Source: Effrenium voratum (Eukaryota > Sar > Dinophyceae > Suessiales > Symbiodiniaceae). From it: a stretch of 64,000 nt of DNA. Numbering within the stretch: position 1 is the first letter of the stretch; the number at the start of each line of letters is the position of its first letter. The DNA lies in contig CAUJNA010003771.1 in NCBI GenBank assembly GCA_963377175.1, positions 1,430,087-1,494,086 of the forward strand, read 5' to 3'. Made by a program: the position numbers and the translations under genes. The notes beneath the pieces were generated by a model that was not told the origin of the DNA, did not search any database, and saw nothing but the letters and a program-made list of their open reading frames with translations. This document shows positions 1 to 11,698 of this stretch, piece after piece.

Positions 1-2167
1 GGGGTGATCCATCCTGGTGTGGCGTTCTTCTCAAGGGAATCCAAATGGAAACCAACCACTCGGAGAGGTCCCTAATTTTCAGCCTCACACATATCCAGTG
101 GGCAAAGGGCTTCAGGCTTCCCCTTCTGGGGAAAGTAGTCTTCCAAAACTGTCTCGTCAGATTTTATGAGTGTCCGGGGCGCATGGAGTATTTGGCTTCT
201 GGCACTTGCGGTACCTCGACCCCCATTTGCCACCCGGGACGCACACGATAAGGAGTAGCACACTGTGCAAGCGCCGGAAGCAAAGAGGAGACAAGCTGTG
301 TGAAGGGGCGCTCGGCCTTGGCTTTGTTCAACTGCAACTTGCAATACCGCGCCCAGAGTTCAAGGGTCTGTGGGAGGGTGAGTGTGGGGGGACCTTTGTA
401 TATGTATGAACCCAGCACGGCACGTCTAGCCAATGGGGGCGCATCCCATCTCAACCAGCACCCGAAGTTGGAAAAATATCCAAGTCACGAGGCAGCACGA
501 CAAAACGCGCAGCAACATGTGTGTGAGTCAAAAATAGGTACCCAAATTCGAACCCTGGTAAATGGAAACATGGACTAAAATCCGCGGTGCCCTGGTGGTT
601 GAAATTTTGACCATACACACGGAAGTCCTGGCAAGGTTGCCAACTCACGAACAAGGAACACCCAAGCAGCAGATCTGAACCTGGTTCAATGGTCTGATGG
701 CCTTTAGGTTTAGGGGGCTACAGGCTACACGATAGGGTGGGAATGGGTCTAGGAACCTCCTTAGGTACTCGAGCCCTCGGGGTGGCCAATGTCAAAGGAT
801 TCGGGCCTAGTGTCCGAATTCAGAAAAATCTGAGTAGATTTCAAGCCGGGCGGTTTCTCGACCAAAACCTTTGCCCTGGGGCAGATATTGCGGTCGGCTG
901 GTTTCCTTCTCCCGAATGACTGGAGGAAGGCCCTTTCGCTCCTTGCGCCAGCATCCCAAGGCAGGGGTGAGTCTCTGTTCAAAATGGAGTGGCCAATCCC
1001 AGCTTAGCAAACCACGTCCAGGGTGGGTTTAGGGTTTAGGGCAGTGGACATACAGATTTGGGCAAACCGGTCGAGTGGTAAAAATAGCAAGTTTGGGGAC
1101 TTCCGCTCGGCCAATCCACTCGAGACAGCGAGGATCTTGTGGATGGCCTTGGAACCCCGGCACCGATTCATACCCTGGATGCACGAAATCCGTTTTGCAC
1201 GCGGCGCCACTTTGAGAAACCATCGTTGAACAGGGCTCCTTAGAAGATACATTTTGCAACCATTTGAAACATGTGGCCTTTTCAAAACCAAAATAAAGGG
1301 AAACCACCATTGACAAGGCAATGTTCAGGTGTATAATGTAAGGATCCCTGTTGAAACCATCTGGTTTGCTATGTTTGTTGGTATTCGGGCATCGACCTCA
1401 GTCCAGGGTTTCTGAACGCTGAGAAATGAATGTCGAAACCATCCGCAGCATGTTGAGGTAGGACAGACCGCGAGCCTCGCATGGCTGGAGCAAGAGGCAG
1501 GATGATTTAGTTGTTCTTGTTTCTTGATGCGAAGGACACCTCTCTGCAGTCTGGGATCCTGGACAAGATTTGGGTCTGCCTTGGAGTTGGTACCCCCTTT
1601 CATGTGGCTTCAGACTAGGGAAGCCAAGAGGAGAACCGCCATTTTTTGCTTGGGCGGGGGGGTCCCCCCGGTAAAAAACACACCCATGTGAAAAAGTATT
1701 TAATGTAGTCAGAACCAGCAACGATGTTTCGTGCGCTGCATTGGGCACAACAGCCAGCTCACTTTCGGGGCTGAAACGAAGCTCCACGAGACCTTTGGCG
1801 CCCTTTCCTTTTCTTGAAGTGGATTTCCCTTGAAATAGACTGCCCTTTTTTTTGCCCTGTGCACTAGACGTTTGGATCATGAATTCCTCCACGACCCACG
1901 ACAATTCCCAGTTTGCCCTCGCCAGCGCAAGATCCCTGTTGAGTTCGAGTTTGCCTAATCAGATCAAGCTTCCGGCGCGATCGCAGTTTCTCGCGGGCGG
2001 CTTTGCATACTCTTCGGATATTTGCAGAATAAACCCAGAAACCCAGCAAGGGGCCTCGCAGAAGCAGATGGTTTGTACCGGACTCGAGGTCATCCAAGTC
2101 CACTACGTTCGGCCCAATTTGTAGGATCATTCCCTGCGTGCAAGTGGTAAAAAGCTCTAGGGGTTGA
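1..2167. other. Non-coding stretch, dispersed repeats
   Basis: No convincing coding region is visible. Positions 25-75 carry one copy of the dispersed palindrome-like motif (family L) seen across the window. Positions 1027-1042 hold two TTTAGGG units, too few to be a telomere tract. Positions 1063-1137 hold a copy of family F. The open frames here are short, overlap on both strands and have no coding-like composition. Confidence 0.5.
1063..1137 (+). repeat. Dispersed repeat family F, diverged copy
   Basis: The sequence contains a GAGTGGTAAA motif, then CAAGTTTGG, then CCAATCCACTCG and an AGCGAG end. The same order of motifs recurs near 22.79, 23.96, 27.16, 28.83, 31.44 and 37.20 kb. It has no coding potential and no clear terminal repeat of its own. 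Confidence 0.5.
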
Positions 2168-2270
2168 TTCCCCATTCTTTTCAACCATCGTTCTTTTAAA
2201 AAACCGGATCTATTTCCCCTGGGTTATTGATGGTTTCCTGACAAGCAGGATCCCTGGAAAGAATGGGGAA
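2168..2270. mobile_element. MITE-like element, family D
   Basis: The ends TTCCCCATTCTTT and AAAGAATGGGGAA form a 13-bp perfect terminal inverted repeat around a 103-bp unit. Further copies lie at 24.90, 26.53 and 31.28 kb. It has no coding capacity, so it would depend on a transposase encoded elsewhere. No clear target duplication is visible. Confidence 0.75.
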
Positions 2271-2293
2271 GGTAGCCCTAGAGTTATATTCCA

Positions 2294-2330
2294 AGTGGCT
2301 TACCACTGACTTTCTTGGCCGAACATCCAA
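2294..2330 (+). repeat. SINE-like fragment with tRNA A-box resemblance
   Basis: The stretch AAGTGGCTTACCACTGAC followed by CTTGGCCGAACATCCA matches the segment at 63.33-63.37 kb in the same order. AGTGGYTWACC followed by a complementary stretch resembles the D-arm and A box of a tRNA gene. No B box is evident here, so this would be a truncated copy. The tRNA origin is an inference. Confidence 0.35.
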
Positions 2331-5300
2331 GGAACACTTCATTGCTACTGCGGCCCCAAAAGGGCGCAGTTTGTTCCGCCAAAATCTCCCTTCATTCAGA
2401 TGCTGGTTCTATCCTTAAAAAGCCGAATGTTGTGAACCACGTGTGAAGCCCGGGTGTGCACTCATAAGCTATGGTTGGCACATGTTGACACCATTTGTCA
2501 CGGGCATATCCAGGTATGTTGTTTGTGTGTAGATATGGATGCTACATGCCACCAATACAAGCTTGTAACGCAGTGTGTACATATATATACATATATATAT
2601 AACCTGAAAACCTCCAAAACCCCATCCCTGAAATTGCCGTGTATTTGCCAACAAAGAGGTACAACATGGTTTTCCATGGGTTCAGATATGTAACACGTCG
2701 CAAGCATTGGTAAGCGAGCTCACCCGTTCCAAGGACGGGGAATCATGCTAAGTAGCTCAGATACCGACACTTGAAGTGGACCGGAGGGTTTTGGAAGACT
2801 ACACTGCATTTGGGTACGCCCCCTGTCCACAAATGAGGTACACGGGTCCATGCAATCAGATTGCAACTCCTTAGTGATGCTCTCTGACAAGTGCATGTTT
2901 ATGAGGCCTCGACAGAAAATGCGCCAAACGAATCAAAAGAGCTTGATCTTGTTGCGGGTTCCCTTTGCACTCCACCACTCCCTCACGCGATCAACACAAG
3001 AAGGATTTGTCATTGAGGCCAAGACAGGCCCCCACGCCTCTGGCAAGCTGAAGGTGTTTCCATTCAAGGGGTTGGCATGCGCGCGCCTTCGGCACCCATG
3101 CCAACTTTCCCGTGAACCCCTCGAGAGACCAGCGGGAGAGTTAGCATGTCGCTCGCCTTGTTGCCGCTCGAGGCTCCAATTTGAGGGGCATCTGAATGCG
3201 GGGGGCAGTTTGGAGATGGGTTTTTTTAGGTCGGCGCTCAAGTGGGCTTCTGATTCACCCCCCCTTTGGCCACGGCTACATTGATATCGGATGGACCGAC
3301 ACTTTGGGGAGTAGGGCAACCCATCAACCAGCCATGAGGATGCTCCAAAAAGGTTCACACTCCTTGTATCTTAGTCTTAGTCGAAGTCTACCAACGCTTC
3401 TTTACAGGATCAGGCAGAAGCGTTTTTACCACTCTTTCAAGGGTGGACCATGAGGGTCGCTTCTGAACTCGCTCCGTTTCTTTTTTTTTGCGGTCCCGTG
3501 CGGATGGCATGGGCTGCTGCAAGAGCCGTCCGGCTCTCGGTCAGAACCCGTTTGCCTGAGAAACCTCAGACTGTGGAGGTTTCATCCTCTTTGTTGTCGG
3601 AACTTTTGTAAAAGTAGTTTTCATCTTTTGTTTGTCGTTTTTTGTTTTTTGTTTCATCTGGTTCAGACTCTTTTAATGGTGGTGAAGTTGGTGATGACCC
3701 CCTGGGGCTTCGGGGGGTGGTGCCTTCCACGAAAAGAAAGGTCCCCCGTCTTGCTTCCACAGGAGGAATCAAGGATTTTGGAACATGCCAGGGGCAGCCG
3801 AGAATTCAAGCCTGGCATTTGAAGGGGTGCCGTTTGGAGGTACGTATGTGTTCTGTTTACAGGGGACGGTTTCCGAGTTCCTGGACTCAGAGTTCTTGGG
3901 CTGTTTTGGGCAATCCACGAAAGTGAGGGGGATCCGTGAACGGAAACCGCCAGCTGGGGGTCATTCCGACTTATATAGGGGCCCTGCCTCTTGAACCGAA
4001 CTTTTTGGGAACGAGAAAGTCTGGGGCCGGGGGTCACTTGCGGGTTGATCAACAGGTCCATTGCTTGGAAAAGCACGCACGAAAAATATGATAATTGCAC
4101 CACTCAATGGGAAAAGTGACCCATGGTCATTTTGGGGCCAAACGGAATATTGGTCTGTTTGTACCTGAAAATTCTCGTGGTTTCCGTGAATCCCGGAAGG
4201 GTTCCGGGGCATGCAATCTACTGGGGATGCCCCCCGTGCATAGTCTCAATTCCTTGATACCATCTTTCCAAAGTAGGAAGCTGACGGAAGGGTTTGGCAG
4301 ACAGTCCTGTATGGAAATGGGCACCTTCGCACGAAATGGGAAATTTGTCTTTGCAACCAGTGGCCACTGGGACTTGAATCATTATCATGCAGATTAGCCT
4401 GGAACAAGCCATCATTGGAGATGAGCTCCTTTGAGGGAACTTTTTGTTGGATTCTATGTTCATTTGCACTGGCATGTCGTGAATGTGTGTAGCAACACAA
4501 AGTGTGGAATTCTTTCGGCCAAGCCACTTGAGAATGGCGCCCGTCCTCACGTTATACAACTTGGACTCGGTGGTTCCCATGAAAGCCAAGAGTTTCCTAC
4601 AGCTCCCACGAAACCCGGGGGTTGTATGGAAAGAGATTCCTAAACTTTACTGTTCTTGGCAGGTGTCTGTTTTCTTTGTGCTGTTGGGTTCTGTTCATTC
4701 CTAGTAGGCCATACCAAGGGTTGTAGAGGGAACCTGTTTTCACCGCGGTTTCCTTTGGGTTGGGAGCGCTGTGAAATCCCAAAGGACGACGGCTCCCACT
4801 TTGGGTAAGTTCGTATCCCCCAGTCCAGTCCCCCAAGGGGTTACGCGTCAAAGGCTGAACGAATCTGCTCATTGTATCAACCCCTGGTATGAAGCCCCTA
4901 GTTTACGGGCTAAACCGTTAGGCATGGCTTAGTTATGGGAAATCAGTCCGCAAAGGGTCCACAATGGCCGTGGCTTCGTAGATGGACCTATAGAATCAGC
5001 CTTTGAAAGTGGAAGTGAAGCCCCACTTGAGACTTTGTAGCTGCATGGGGATATTAACCAATTACTTGACTTACCTGTCATCCGCCTCACTTTTTTTAGT
5101 GAGACCTTGCTGTTAGCAAATGGTCATGGTACTATGGAGGTTGCCAACTTGCAGACATGTGGTTGGCTGCGCCATGTTCTTTTGTTTTCAAGTCCAAGTG
5201 CTGTCCAGAAAGCAGTTGGTTTCTCCCAGTCGGCTTTTGAGTTTCATCACAATCGGCGATGGATCTTCGGCCAGCAAATGTTTAGCCAGGGGTTAGAACC

Positions 5301-7330
5301 GAACTCCAGCTGCGGAAGCGACCAAAGTGGGTTAGAAGCTGGGCTTCAACAACTTGCTGACTGGGCTGAACGCTCCACCCCAACCCACCCCACCCCCACC
5401 CCCCCACCAGCCCCCCCCCACCCCACCCCAAGTAGGGACCTCTCAGAGTGTGGTGAGAGGTCGAAGATGGCTCGCGCCGAGCATCGACTATGATCCAGAC
5501 TTCCGGGAGACGCAGAAGGTGGGAACCAGAATACCATCCCAGACCTATGGGAAGTTTTTATTTATGTAGTTTACCACTTGTTCCAGGGCTTCCTACGATG
5601 TCCCTTGTGGCTTATGATGTTTCATGGGGAAACATAGGGACCCCGGTTTTTGGAGGGGGAACCTCGAGAACATCATCCCAGACTAGCCGGTTTCTGATGC
5701 CGCAAGACGGCGCCATTGGATGGCGGCACTCGGGACAAGGTAGAAATATATCAGATGGCCTGATGTGTTTACTTCATGACTTATCATACAGGTCTTTTCC
5801 CCATAACTTTTTGATGCAACGGAGCCGGATGGGTGAAATCGGCTCACAACCCAAGGTCGCAATTGTCCAGGGCGTCCAGATGAGGTGCCAAATCCAACTG
5901 TGGATTTCACAGAGGAAAATACGGGCCTAAAGAATTGCATGCCTTGCTGCCGAACCCGGCATCTTACGATCATGAATGACTATGGTGTTTATAAAGTACC
6001 CCTTTCCAAGTATCAAAGGTCTCATAGTTTCTTTTCAGCTTTTGCACCAGAATGTGCACGATTCGGTCGGCATCCGCAACGCGGAATGTGGGTTCCGTAT
6101 GTTTCTCCTTTTCAACGCCAGCCCACCAGACGGCACCGTTATTTGTTGCACGTTGATTTTAAAACCCACCTTTTCAGGGCAACACGAGCAACATATTCCA
6201 AACACAGAAGGAGCATCACACAAATTATCAGCCAAAGTATTTCTGCGGGGAAGCTCCCCGAGCCTCTTAGACCCGCTTGGTTGGACATGGAGTTGTTCCC
6301 CGAGTTTCTGGACTCTGGTCACTTTTTGGGGTTTGAACTGTGTTAGTGGCAAACAAACATATTTGGACGACTTTGGTCACTTTTTGGGTTTGAACTGTTT
6401 TAGACTTGCACTAAACAGTTCAAAGAAAAAGAGAAAGATTAATACCTATTACCCTAAGGGTCATGACCCCTCCAATGCAGACCCCCGGACCCTCCAACGG
6501 AGAACCCCCATTTGGAGGGCCCAAAAACAGTCGAATCGGACCCTTAGGGTATATATATATATATATAAACAAACATATGTGGATTGGCCCAGTCCACTGG
6601 ATCGGACTGCCAGGTGTTCGGCAGCCCTTTGCATTGTCCGGGGGGTCATGCCATGGAAGTGCCGGGGAACCTGTCCGAGGTTCGCGTCAGGGGTCCGGTC
6701 TGAAGTGAAGTGTCACTTCCCGAGTGTCTGACTCAGCAACAGAAACTCATAAATATACAACCAGGGGGGGGGGGGGGAAACAAATGGACCACCCCAGCCA
6801 AGGTTCAGATTTGCTTTCTGGAAAGCCCAGTGTGGCAAATCAACAAGAAGGACTTGTCTTGGCCCAATCCACCCCAGGCAGTGAGGATAAGAACAAGTGG
6901 TCTGGTTTCTACCTGTGTGAGTTCTTGGGGAAAACGGGGCGGAATTTGTGAACCACTTTGAATGAGTGGAGCCTGTAAAATGGGGCGACGGCATTTTATG
7001 GCTGTCCAGCCAATCGCTCCCGCCAGCGGGTCTTAGCCAATCCTAGGTCCTGGGGTGTCATGGCATCCGTTCTTTCTTTGAGGGTACCCCTCTTGGACGG
7101 CTGACAAAAGAAAAGAACCAGAAGGAAAACGACTGGATTTTTTTTCCCCGGGGATCCCATATGAGGTATGTGAAGATTGAGGGTGAACTGTTTTCTTCCA
7201 CTTGCTTAAGCTATTTCCCCTGTTGGTTTGAAGGAATCTATCCCGTACTGGACCTCTTCGTGTTTTTTCTCAGAAGAAACTTAGGCACGTGTAGTCTTCG
7301 GTCTTACTGGATACTCACAGTGCCAGTAGA
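2331..7330. other. Gene-poor stretch
   Basis: A short TA tract lies at 2578-2601. A C-rich tract (Pro codons in one frame) lies at 5378-5430, a TA tract at 6549-6568 and a G run at 6766-6777. A 144-codon frame at 2850-3284 and a 251-codon frame at 5976-6731 are open but include microsatellite and duplicated sequence, so I do not call them genes. Nothing else is recognisable. Confidence 0.45.
6314..6424. repeat. Local duplication followed by an inverted repeat
   Basis: A segment containing GGTCACTTTTTGGG followed by TTTGAACTG occurs twice, at 6314-6345 and 6371-6403. The second copy is followed by CTAAACAGTTCAAA, so TTTGAACTGTTTTAG at 6389-6403 can pair with 6411-6424 in a hairpin. The function is unknown. 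Confidence 0.5.
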
Positions 7331-7333
7331 TGC

Positions 7334-7549
7334 GTGGCTTGTTCTTTTTTGTCAAAGGGGAAGTGCCAGTGCTCCGAAACCTGCAGCTCTAACAGCGACT
7401 TACAGAATCATTTGATTCCCGATCCAGACAGACAAGAAAGCCGAAAGTTTGGGGGCAAGACGCCCAAAATTCGAGACACTGACCCACAGAGTGGGTTACC
7501 AGGGACCAAAGTGATCGCAGACTCGCTAACTATTGCACTCATGATGTAA
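7334..7549 (+). CDS. Possible exon, Cys-rich, unknown
   Basis: The frame reads from about 7350 to the stop at 7549 and includes KCQCSETCSSNSDLQNHL, whose C..C..NSDLQNHL layout loosely recalls a C2H2 finger. The Cys spacing does not fit the classical Cx2Cx12H pattern. The later part is hydrophilic (DPDRQESRKFGGKTPKIRD). The upstream TTTTTTGTCAAAG could be a splice acceptor. It may equally be a chance open frame; no family was recognised. Confidence 0.25.
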   Translation: MACSFLSKGKCQCSETCSSNSDLQNHLIPDPDRQESRKFGGKTPKIRDTDPQSGLPGTKVIADSLTIALMM

Positions 7550-9134
7550 ATGCCGAAATGAGAGGCCAGCGTTAGAAGAAGCACATGGCCTGAAATGGGA
7601 TGGCTACCTAAATCGAGCGGTAGTTGAGCGGCTTCCTCTTTTGCAGTCCATGTTGATTACTGAATACTTCTCGAAAAAGGGGAGTTGGCAAGCCGCGCGG
7701 CTTTCCATTCAGCAAGCCAAGCCAACCAACCAAAACAAACCATCACGAAACGTTTAAAAAGAAACTTTTGTTCTGGGTCGGCTCGTCCTACAAGGTGATA
7801 GTTTTCGTGGGTGGTAAATTGTTGTATTGCAAATCGACATGGACCCCACAAAAGGGCGTCCGTTTCGCAAAAGGCGGGGGTATACGCCTCGCCGGCTTAG
7901 GTTGATGACCCATCGGCCAGGGCACTTGAGGCAGGACCACAGCTGGCTAACCTCCAATCAAATCGCTGGGTAGATGAAGTCCAGGCGGCACTCCGGACCA
8001 CAAATGGCTGTGGCTCAAAAACAAGTACCACAATTGCACCTGGATATGGAGAAAAGACCAAAACCTGCGTAAGCCCAGCTGTTTAATTTTGAGCCACACT
8101 CAAATGGGTGCGGCCTCCCTTTTAATGGTTTTAATTCCTCCAAATAAATCAGCCTTGATACGGCCTTATCGGGTTGCCGTTGGATAGAATCCTGAATATT
8201 TGACATCGGAACCAGTACTCGTTCGCATCCTAGTTGTGGTGCTAAGCTATCGATGCGCATCGCCCTGAAATGACCCTTTGGCGGCTTTACTATCTTGGAC
8301 ACCATGTTGGTATGCGCGATGGGAGCTTGTAGCACGAGACACCTAAGTACTTTGTGGGTTAAGCTAGTTACTACTAATATACCCTATCATGACTCAAAGA
8401 TTGTGAAGTTCCGCATCTCATCTACTTACATAGGCCCTACAAATTGCCGGAATGACTGGTACCAGTCCTACAGTGGCTTGATGAGTCAATTTGACGAGCT
8501 CCATTGCAGTGAAGTGACGTATACGTGAAACAGCCCAGTTGACATCCACCCGCAGTTCTTGTCCCCCTGCGGAAGCACCAGAGAAATGGACTAATCCGGA
8601 GGACTCTACTAGTCAGAGAACCTGGTAAAATGAGTGCTGGCTCTACTAGAGGGAGCAGCCCGTGATTTGTATGGCCTACTCACTTACTCCGAAGTGGGCA
8701 TTATGATTCATGGCGTGAGAGGGGTGTGCTCAAAGGGCATGCAGCGTGCGTGCCAACAAGCGCGATATTGGGGACCCCCGGCTGGTGTACAAGAACTTCA
8801 TCACCGCGGATTCATGAGCCTCACCACTGCATACGGCTAACTTCCGCATTCATTCCATGGATTCCATGGGATTCCAAGCCTTAAGGGGAACCGGCTCGAA
8901 GATGGTTTTTTGCGACGACGGGTTCAGCACCTCATCCGCACAAGGCCCAAACGGCCATTTAGGTTTTGAGAAAAGCAAAACACCGAGGGGTGTCTAATAG
9001 AGGGGGCTGGGTCTTCCATTGAAAGGTCCGGGAGCCTTTGGGTGATATCCTATGCAATCATAGCGGGTTTCTTTGCTTCTGGCCTTGCAAGTGAGAATGA
9101 TTCAGTGCATTGCGCCAAACTTTCGTCGACGCAG
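7550..9134. other. Gene-poor stretch with one MITE
   Basis: The only structured feature is the family A element at 8009-8098. The remaining sequence shows short open frames on both strands with no coding-like composition. Confidence 0.45.
8009..8098. mobile_element. MITE-like element, family A, with probable target duplication
   Basis: TGTGGCTCAAAA at 8009-8020 and TTTTGAGCCACA at 8087-8098 are 12-bp perfect terminal inverted repeats around a 90-bp unit. CAAATGG occurs just outside both ends (8001-8007 and 8101-8107), consistent with a target-site duplication of about 7 bp. Related elements lie at 16101-16199 and 26877-26979. There is no coding capacity. Confidence 0.8.
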
Positions 9135-9226
9135 ATGCGACATCTGTGGCAACAAGCAGGGCTTGGGCTGCAGGACAGACTCGGGGGGGCCCGGCTTGGG
9201 GCATGTGGACGATTGGCACTAAGGCC
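9135..9226 (+). CDS. Possible Cys-rich exon
   Basis: After GTCGACGCAG (possible splice acceptor at 9133-9134) the frame encodes CDICGNKQGLGCRTDSGG and ends at a TAA after HVDDWH. The CxxC...C pattern suggests a small metal-binding loop. The same DNA in a second frame gives another CGKC pair at 9231-9245, so the true frame is uncertain. It is one of several scattered Cys-rich islands. Confidence 0.25.
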
Positions 9227-9386
9227 ACGTGCGGCAAGTGTTTTTTGTTGGAGAGGGGTCCTTTGAAGAACTGTCCAACACCCTTTCCACCAACAAAACA
9301 ATGATGGGGACAGTACCCATTTGCATGGCTGGGACAGAACCCCAACAGAACCCTTTGGATCCTTGGAACAAATGGCTTGTCCCTTA

Positions 9387-9408
9387 CAAAAGGTCTGGCG
9401 ACCTTTTG
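9387..9408. other. Short perfect hairpin
   Basis: CAAAAGGTC and GACCTTTTG form a 9-bp perfect stem around a TGGC loop. It lies in non-coding DNA with no neighbouring gene to suggest a role. Confidence 0.45.
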
Positions 9409-9916
9409 CTCATGGGGGCTTGGAGCAATAGACTTGGCAACTCCAGGTAGATAAACGAAGATGATGTAATTGCGGGGGAGGTCCCTTTGACACGGAAACC
9501 ACAGTGTTGAACCCGCTCCAATGAGGCTTGCTGAACTTAAGGGGGCGGCGTTACTCCAAGGGGTGTATTAATCTTGAACCCATCTAAGGGCTGAAGGGTC
9601 CAATCAATACCTGTAGTTGGAACTCTTCGCGCTGAACCGCACCCCAGAGAGGAGCAGATGGAAATCACCCGAGCAATGGGCCTCACCAGTGTTGACGCTG
9701 GGGTGCATGACCCAGTTGGTCAAAGTGTGTCGGAGACTCAACGTGCACAGTCCGACCGGGCTCTTTTTGGGAAGACCAGGTTTAGTGCCAAACAGCATGG
9801 CTGGTCTTTGGTGTGACCTTTGCCCCTTGGACATTTTGGAGGCAAACTTTGTTTTTCAGAGAAGTTTTGCAACTGTTTCTGAGCTCAAGCCACGAAAAAG
9901 GTCCTTTACCTGGAAA

Positions 9917-10014
9917 TGGATCGAGTTCTTAATCCAGCTTGTAACAATTGTAGATGTGTGCTTGGATCGAATTCTTAATTCAGCTTATGCAATTTGCATA
10001 TGCGTGTGTGTGCC
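9917..10014 (+). repeat. Diverged tandem duplication, ~46-bp unit
   Basis: Two consecutive copies of a unit beginning TGGATCGARTTCTTAATYCAG and ending in a GTGTG-rich segment are visible, with about 80% identity by eye. No coding or structural role is apparent. Confidence 0.5.
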
Positions 10015-10260
10015 AAAATGTAAAAGTTGCAGATCAAGGGACCGAGCTTGCTGAACCAACGGGGTTGGCGCCCCCTCCCCCCCCTCGAGAGCATTCGTCG
10101 ACTAATTCGATTCCGGAGGCCTTGGCCAACCAGACGTATTAAATGTGGATACCTGCATGGGTGTGTCTTTTGTTAGGGGACCTCCCCCCCCAAAAGAAAA
10201 ATGCCTATAAACCAACAATAATTATAGGAATAATACATATAGTAGTAATAACTGCAACAA

Positions 10261-10322
10261 TAATGGTGTTTTTCCTTGTGGCTTCCCTTTCAAACCACCA
10301 AAAAGGGGGTACCCTGAAAAGA
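10261..10322. repeat. Dispersed repeat family L
   Basis: The core reads GGCTTCCCTTTCAAACCACC followed by AAAAAGGGGGTACCC. The same GGTTTCCCTTTC/AAAAGGGTACCC arrangement, in either orientation, recurs more than ten times in the window. It forms an imperfect palindrome. In the 46-47 kb region it is tandemly amplified. Confidence 0.6.
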
Positions 10323-10637
10323 CGACACCCACATGACCCATTCGTCGGATGGTTTGTCCCCTTTTTCGTGTTCGGGTTTGAGGGCGGAAACAAGAACGAG
10401 CTGGGCAAAAACGAGCCTACCCAAGATTTTGATGCCTTTCTGGTTTGTGAATCCCTGCAGCAATCAGGCTTCCATTTGCTTCGTAATATTTTATATTTCC
10501 CCTTGTTGGTTTTGAAAGGAATTCATCACGACTGGACATGTTATCTCTTTTGTTGTTCAGGGGTCTTAAAGCCAAATGGAAGCAGGGAAGCCACAGGTTG
10601 TACCAGACCCCTGGTTCACCAAAAGAAGAACCGCCAG

Positions 10638-10857
10638 GATGCAGGGCTGCTGGGAGTGTGACTACCACGTCTGCGAGACCTGCGAGCCAAAGTTCCAGGC
10701 GAGAAAGCACGCGTCGTTCGGACCGTGGGAGCGCGTCAACCTGCCATTGGCGTTAAACAGCCTTCGTCCAAGGCGTCATCCAGAGGATTCGATTGAGGCA
10801 TCGTCGGTTCCTTTGAGTCCCCCCAAAAGGATCAAACACATTGTGTGGAGGGCCTGA
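10638..10857 (+). CDS. Putative Cys-rich exon, paralogous to the exon at 20.3 kb
   Basis: After ACCGCCAG (possible acceptor) the frame reads MQGCWECDYHVCETCEPKF, then a charged segment RKHASFGPWERVN, and stays open to a TGA at 10855-10857. The CxxCxYxVCxxC pattern is what one expects of a ZZ- or C1-like zinc-binding segment. The exon at 20295-20424 encodes GCRECNYDVGLCC with matching KF and RK residues, so the two are related. Third-position G+C is high compared with the flanks. The 3' boundary is uncertain: it may end at a splice donor before the in-frame stop. The full protein is not identified. Confidence 0.45.
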
Positions 10858-11633
10858 GGGTTAGTTGGTTTCAAGGACTCTGTTCTGCAAATGTTTTCAT
10901 CATTCCAAAGTCGCAAACATGGAAAGCAACTCCCAAGCAAAGTACCTTCATTGGTGAGCTCGTCCCCCGGTGAGCTCGCCATAAAATAGGCAGCCTGTTG
11001 GTTGTGCATTGGGGTCCTTGGCGGTCCTTTGGGGAGACCCGAAAGGTTACGGGAAACACACATGCTCTCGCCATGTTCACATGTCTGGGCTGCTTGTTGG
11101 TTTGGTTTGAAGCTTTTTGCCTTTTGGACAATGAGAGTTTCCCGCTTTCATCAACTTCACCGTTCTTTGATCAAGTCTTTTGTGTTATTTTATGTTTGGG
11201 TTCTGGTCATGTTTAGGTGTGGGAGCGGCAGCAAACAGGATCGGCTTTTTGCACGCCCATACCAAAAGTTGTGGAGTCAAGTGGACTACTTGAAGGGGGA
11301 AGAGTCGAGAACCATCGCACTTGCGTTTTGGTTTTGCTAAAGTTGCCATGCCAGACACCCAGCGGCTCCCGACGAATGGGCCCTGAAACAGCCAAGCATT
11401 GAGGGGTGCCTAGAGGGGACTGGGTCGTCCATTGAAAACTGCCGGAGCCTCTGGGCATGGAGTATTTGGAAATGTATGGCCGGAAGTGTCATAACTGATC
11501 CCTTCCCAGCAATAATCACGCCTTCTTAGTCTTTTCGGGGGGGCAGCAGTGGATATGGCGGGCTTAGGGAATGGTGGGGATCCGTGCTTGCCGGCCTTTT
11601 GTTGGGTTCTGTTGGGTTCGGACTGCCCCTTCT

Positions 11634-11698
11634 AGCCCAAATTAGACCAAATTAGACCAGACCAGACCAGACCAAATTAGACCAGACCAGACCAGACC
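11634..11698 (+). repeat. Minisatellite of AGACC/AAATTAGACC units
   Basis: Repeated AAATTAGACC and AGACC blocks alternate across about 65 bp. No gene is adjacent. Confidence 0.7.

Larger units (their letters stand above)
9410..10637. other. Gene-poor stretch
   Basis: It contains a diverged tandem duplication at 9917-10014 and a family L motif at 10261-10322. A 172-codon frame at 10143-10661 runs through the family L repeat and is not supported as coding. Confidence 0.4.

Noticed and set aside
1027..1042. Telomere-like TTTAGGG repeats
   Set aside because: Only two units; no array.
5976..6731. 251-codon + frame
   Set aside because: Includes a local duplication, a TA microsatellite and no domain; composition does not differ from the flanks.
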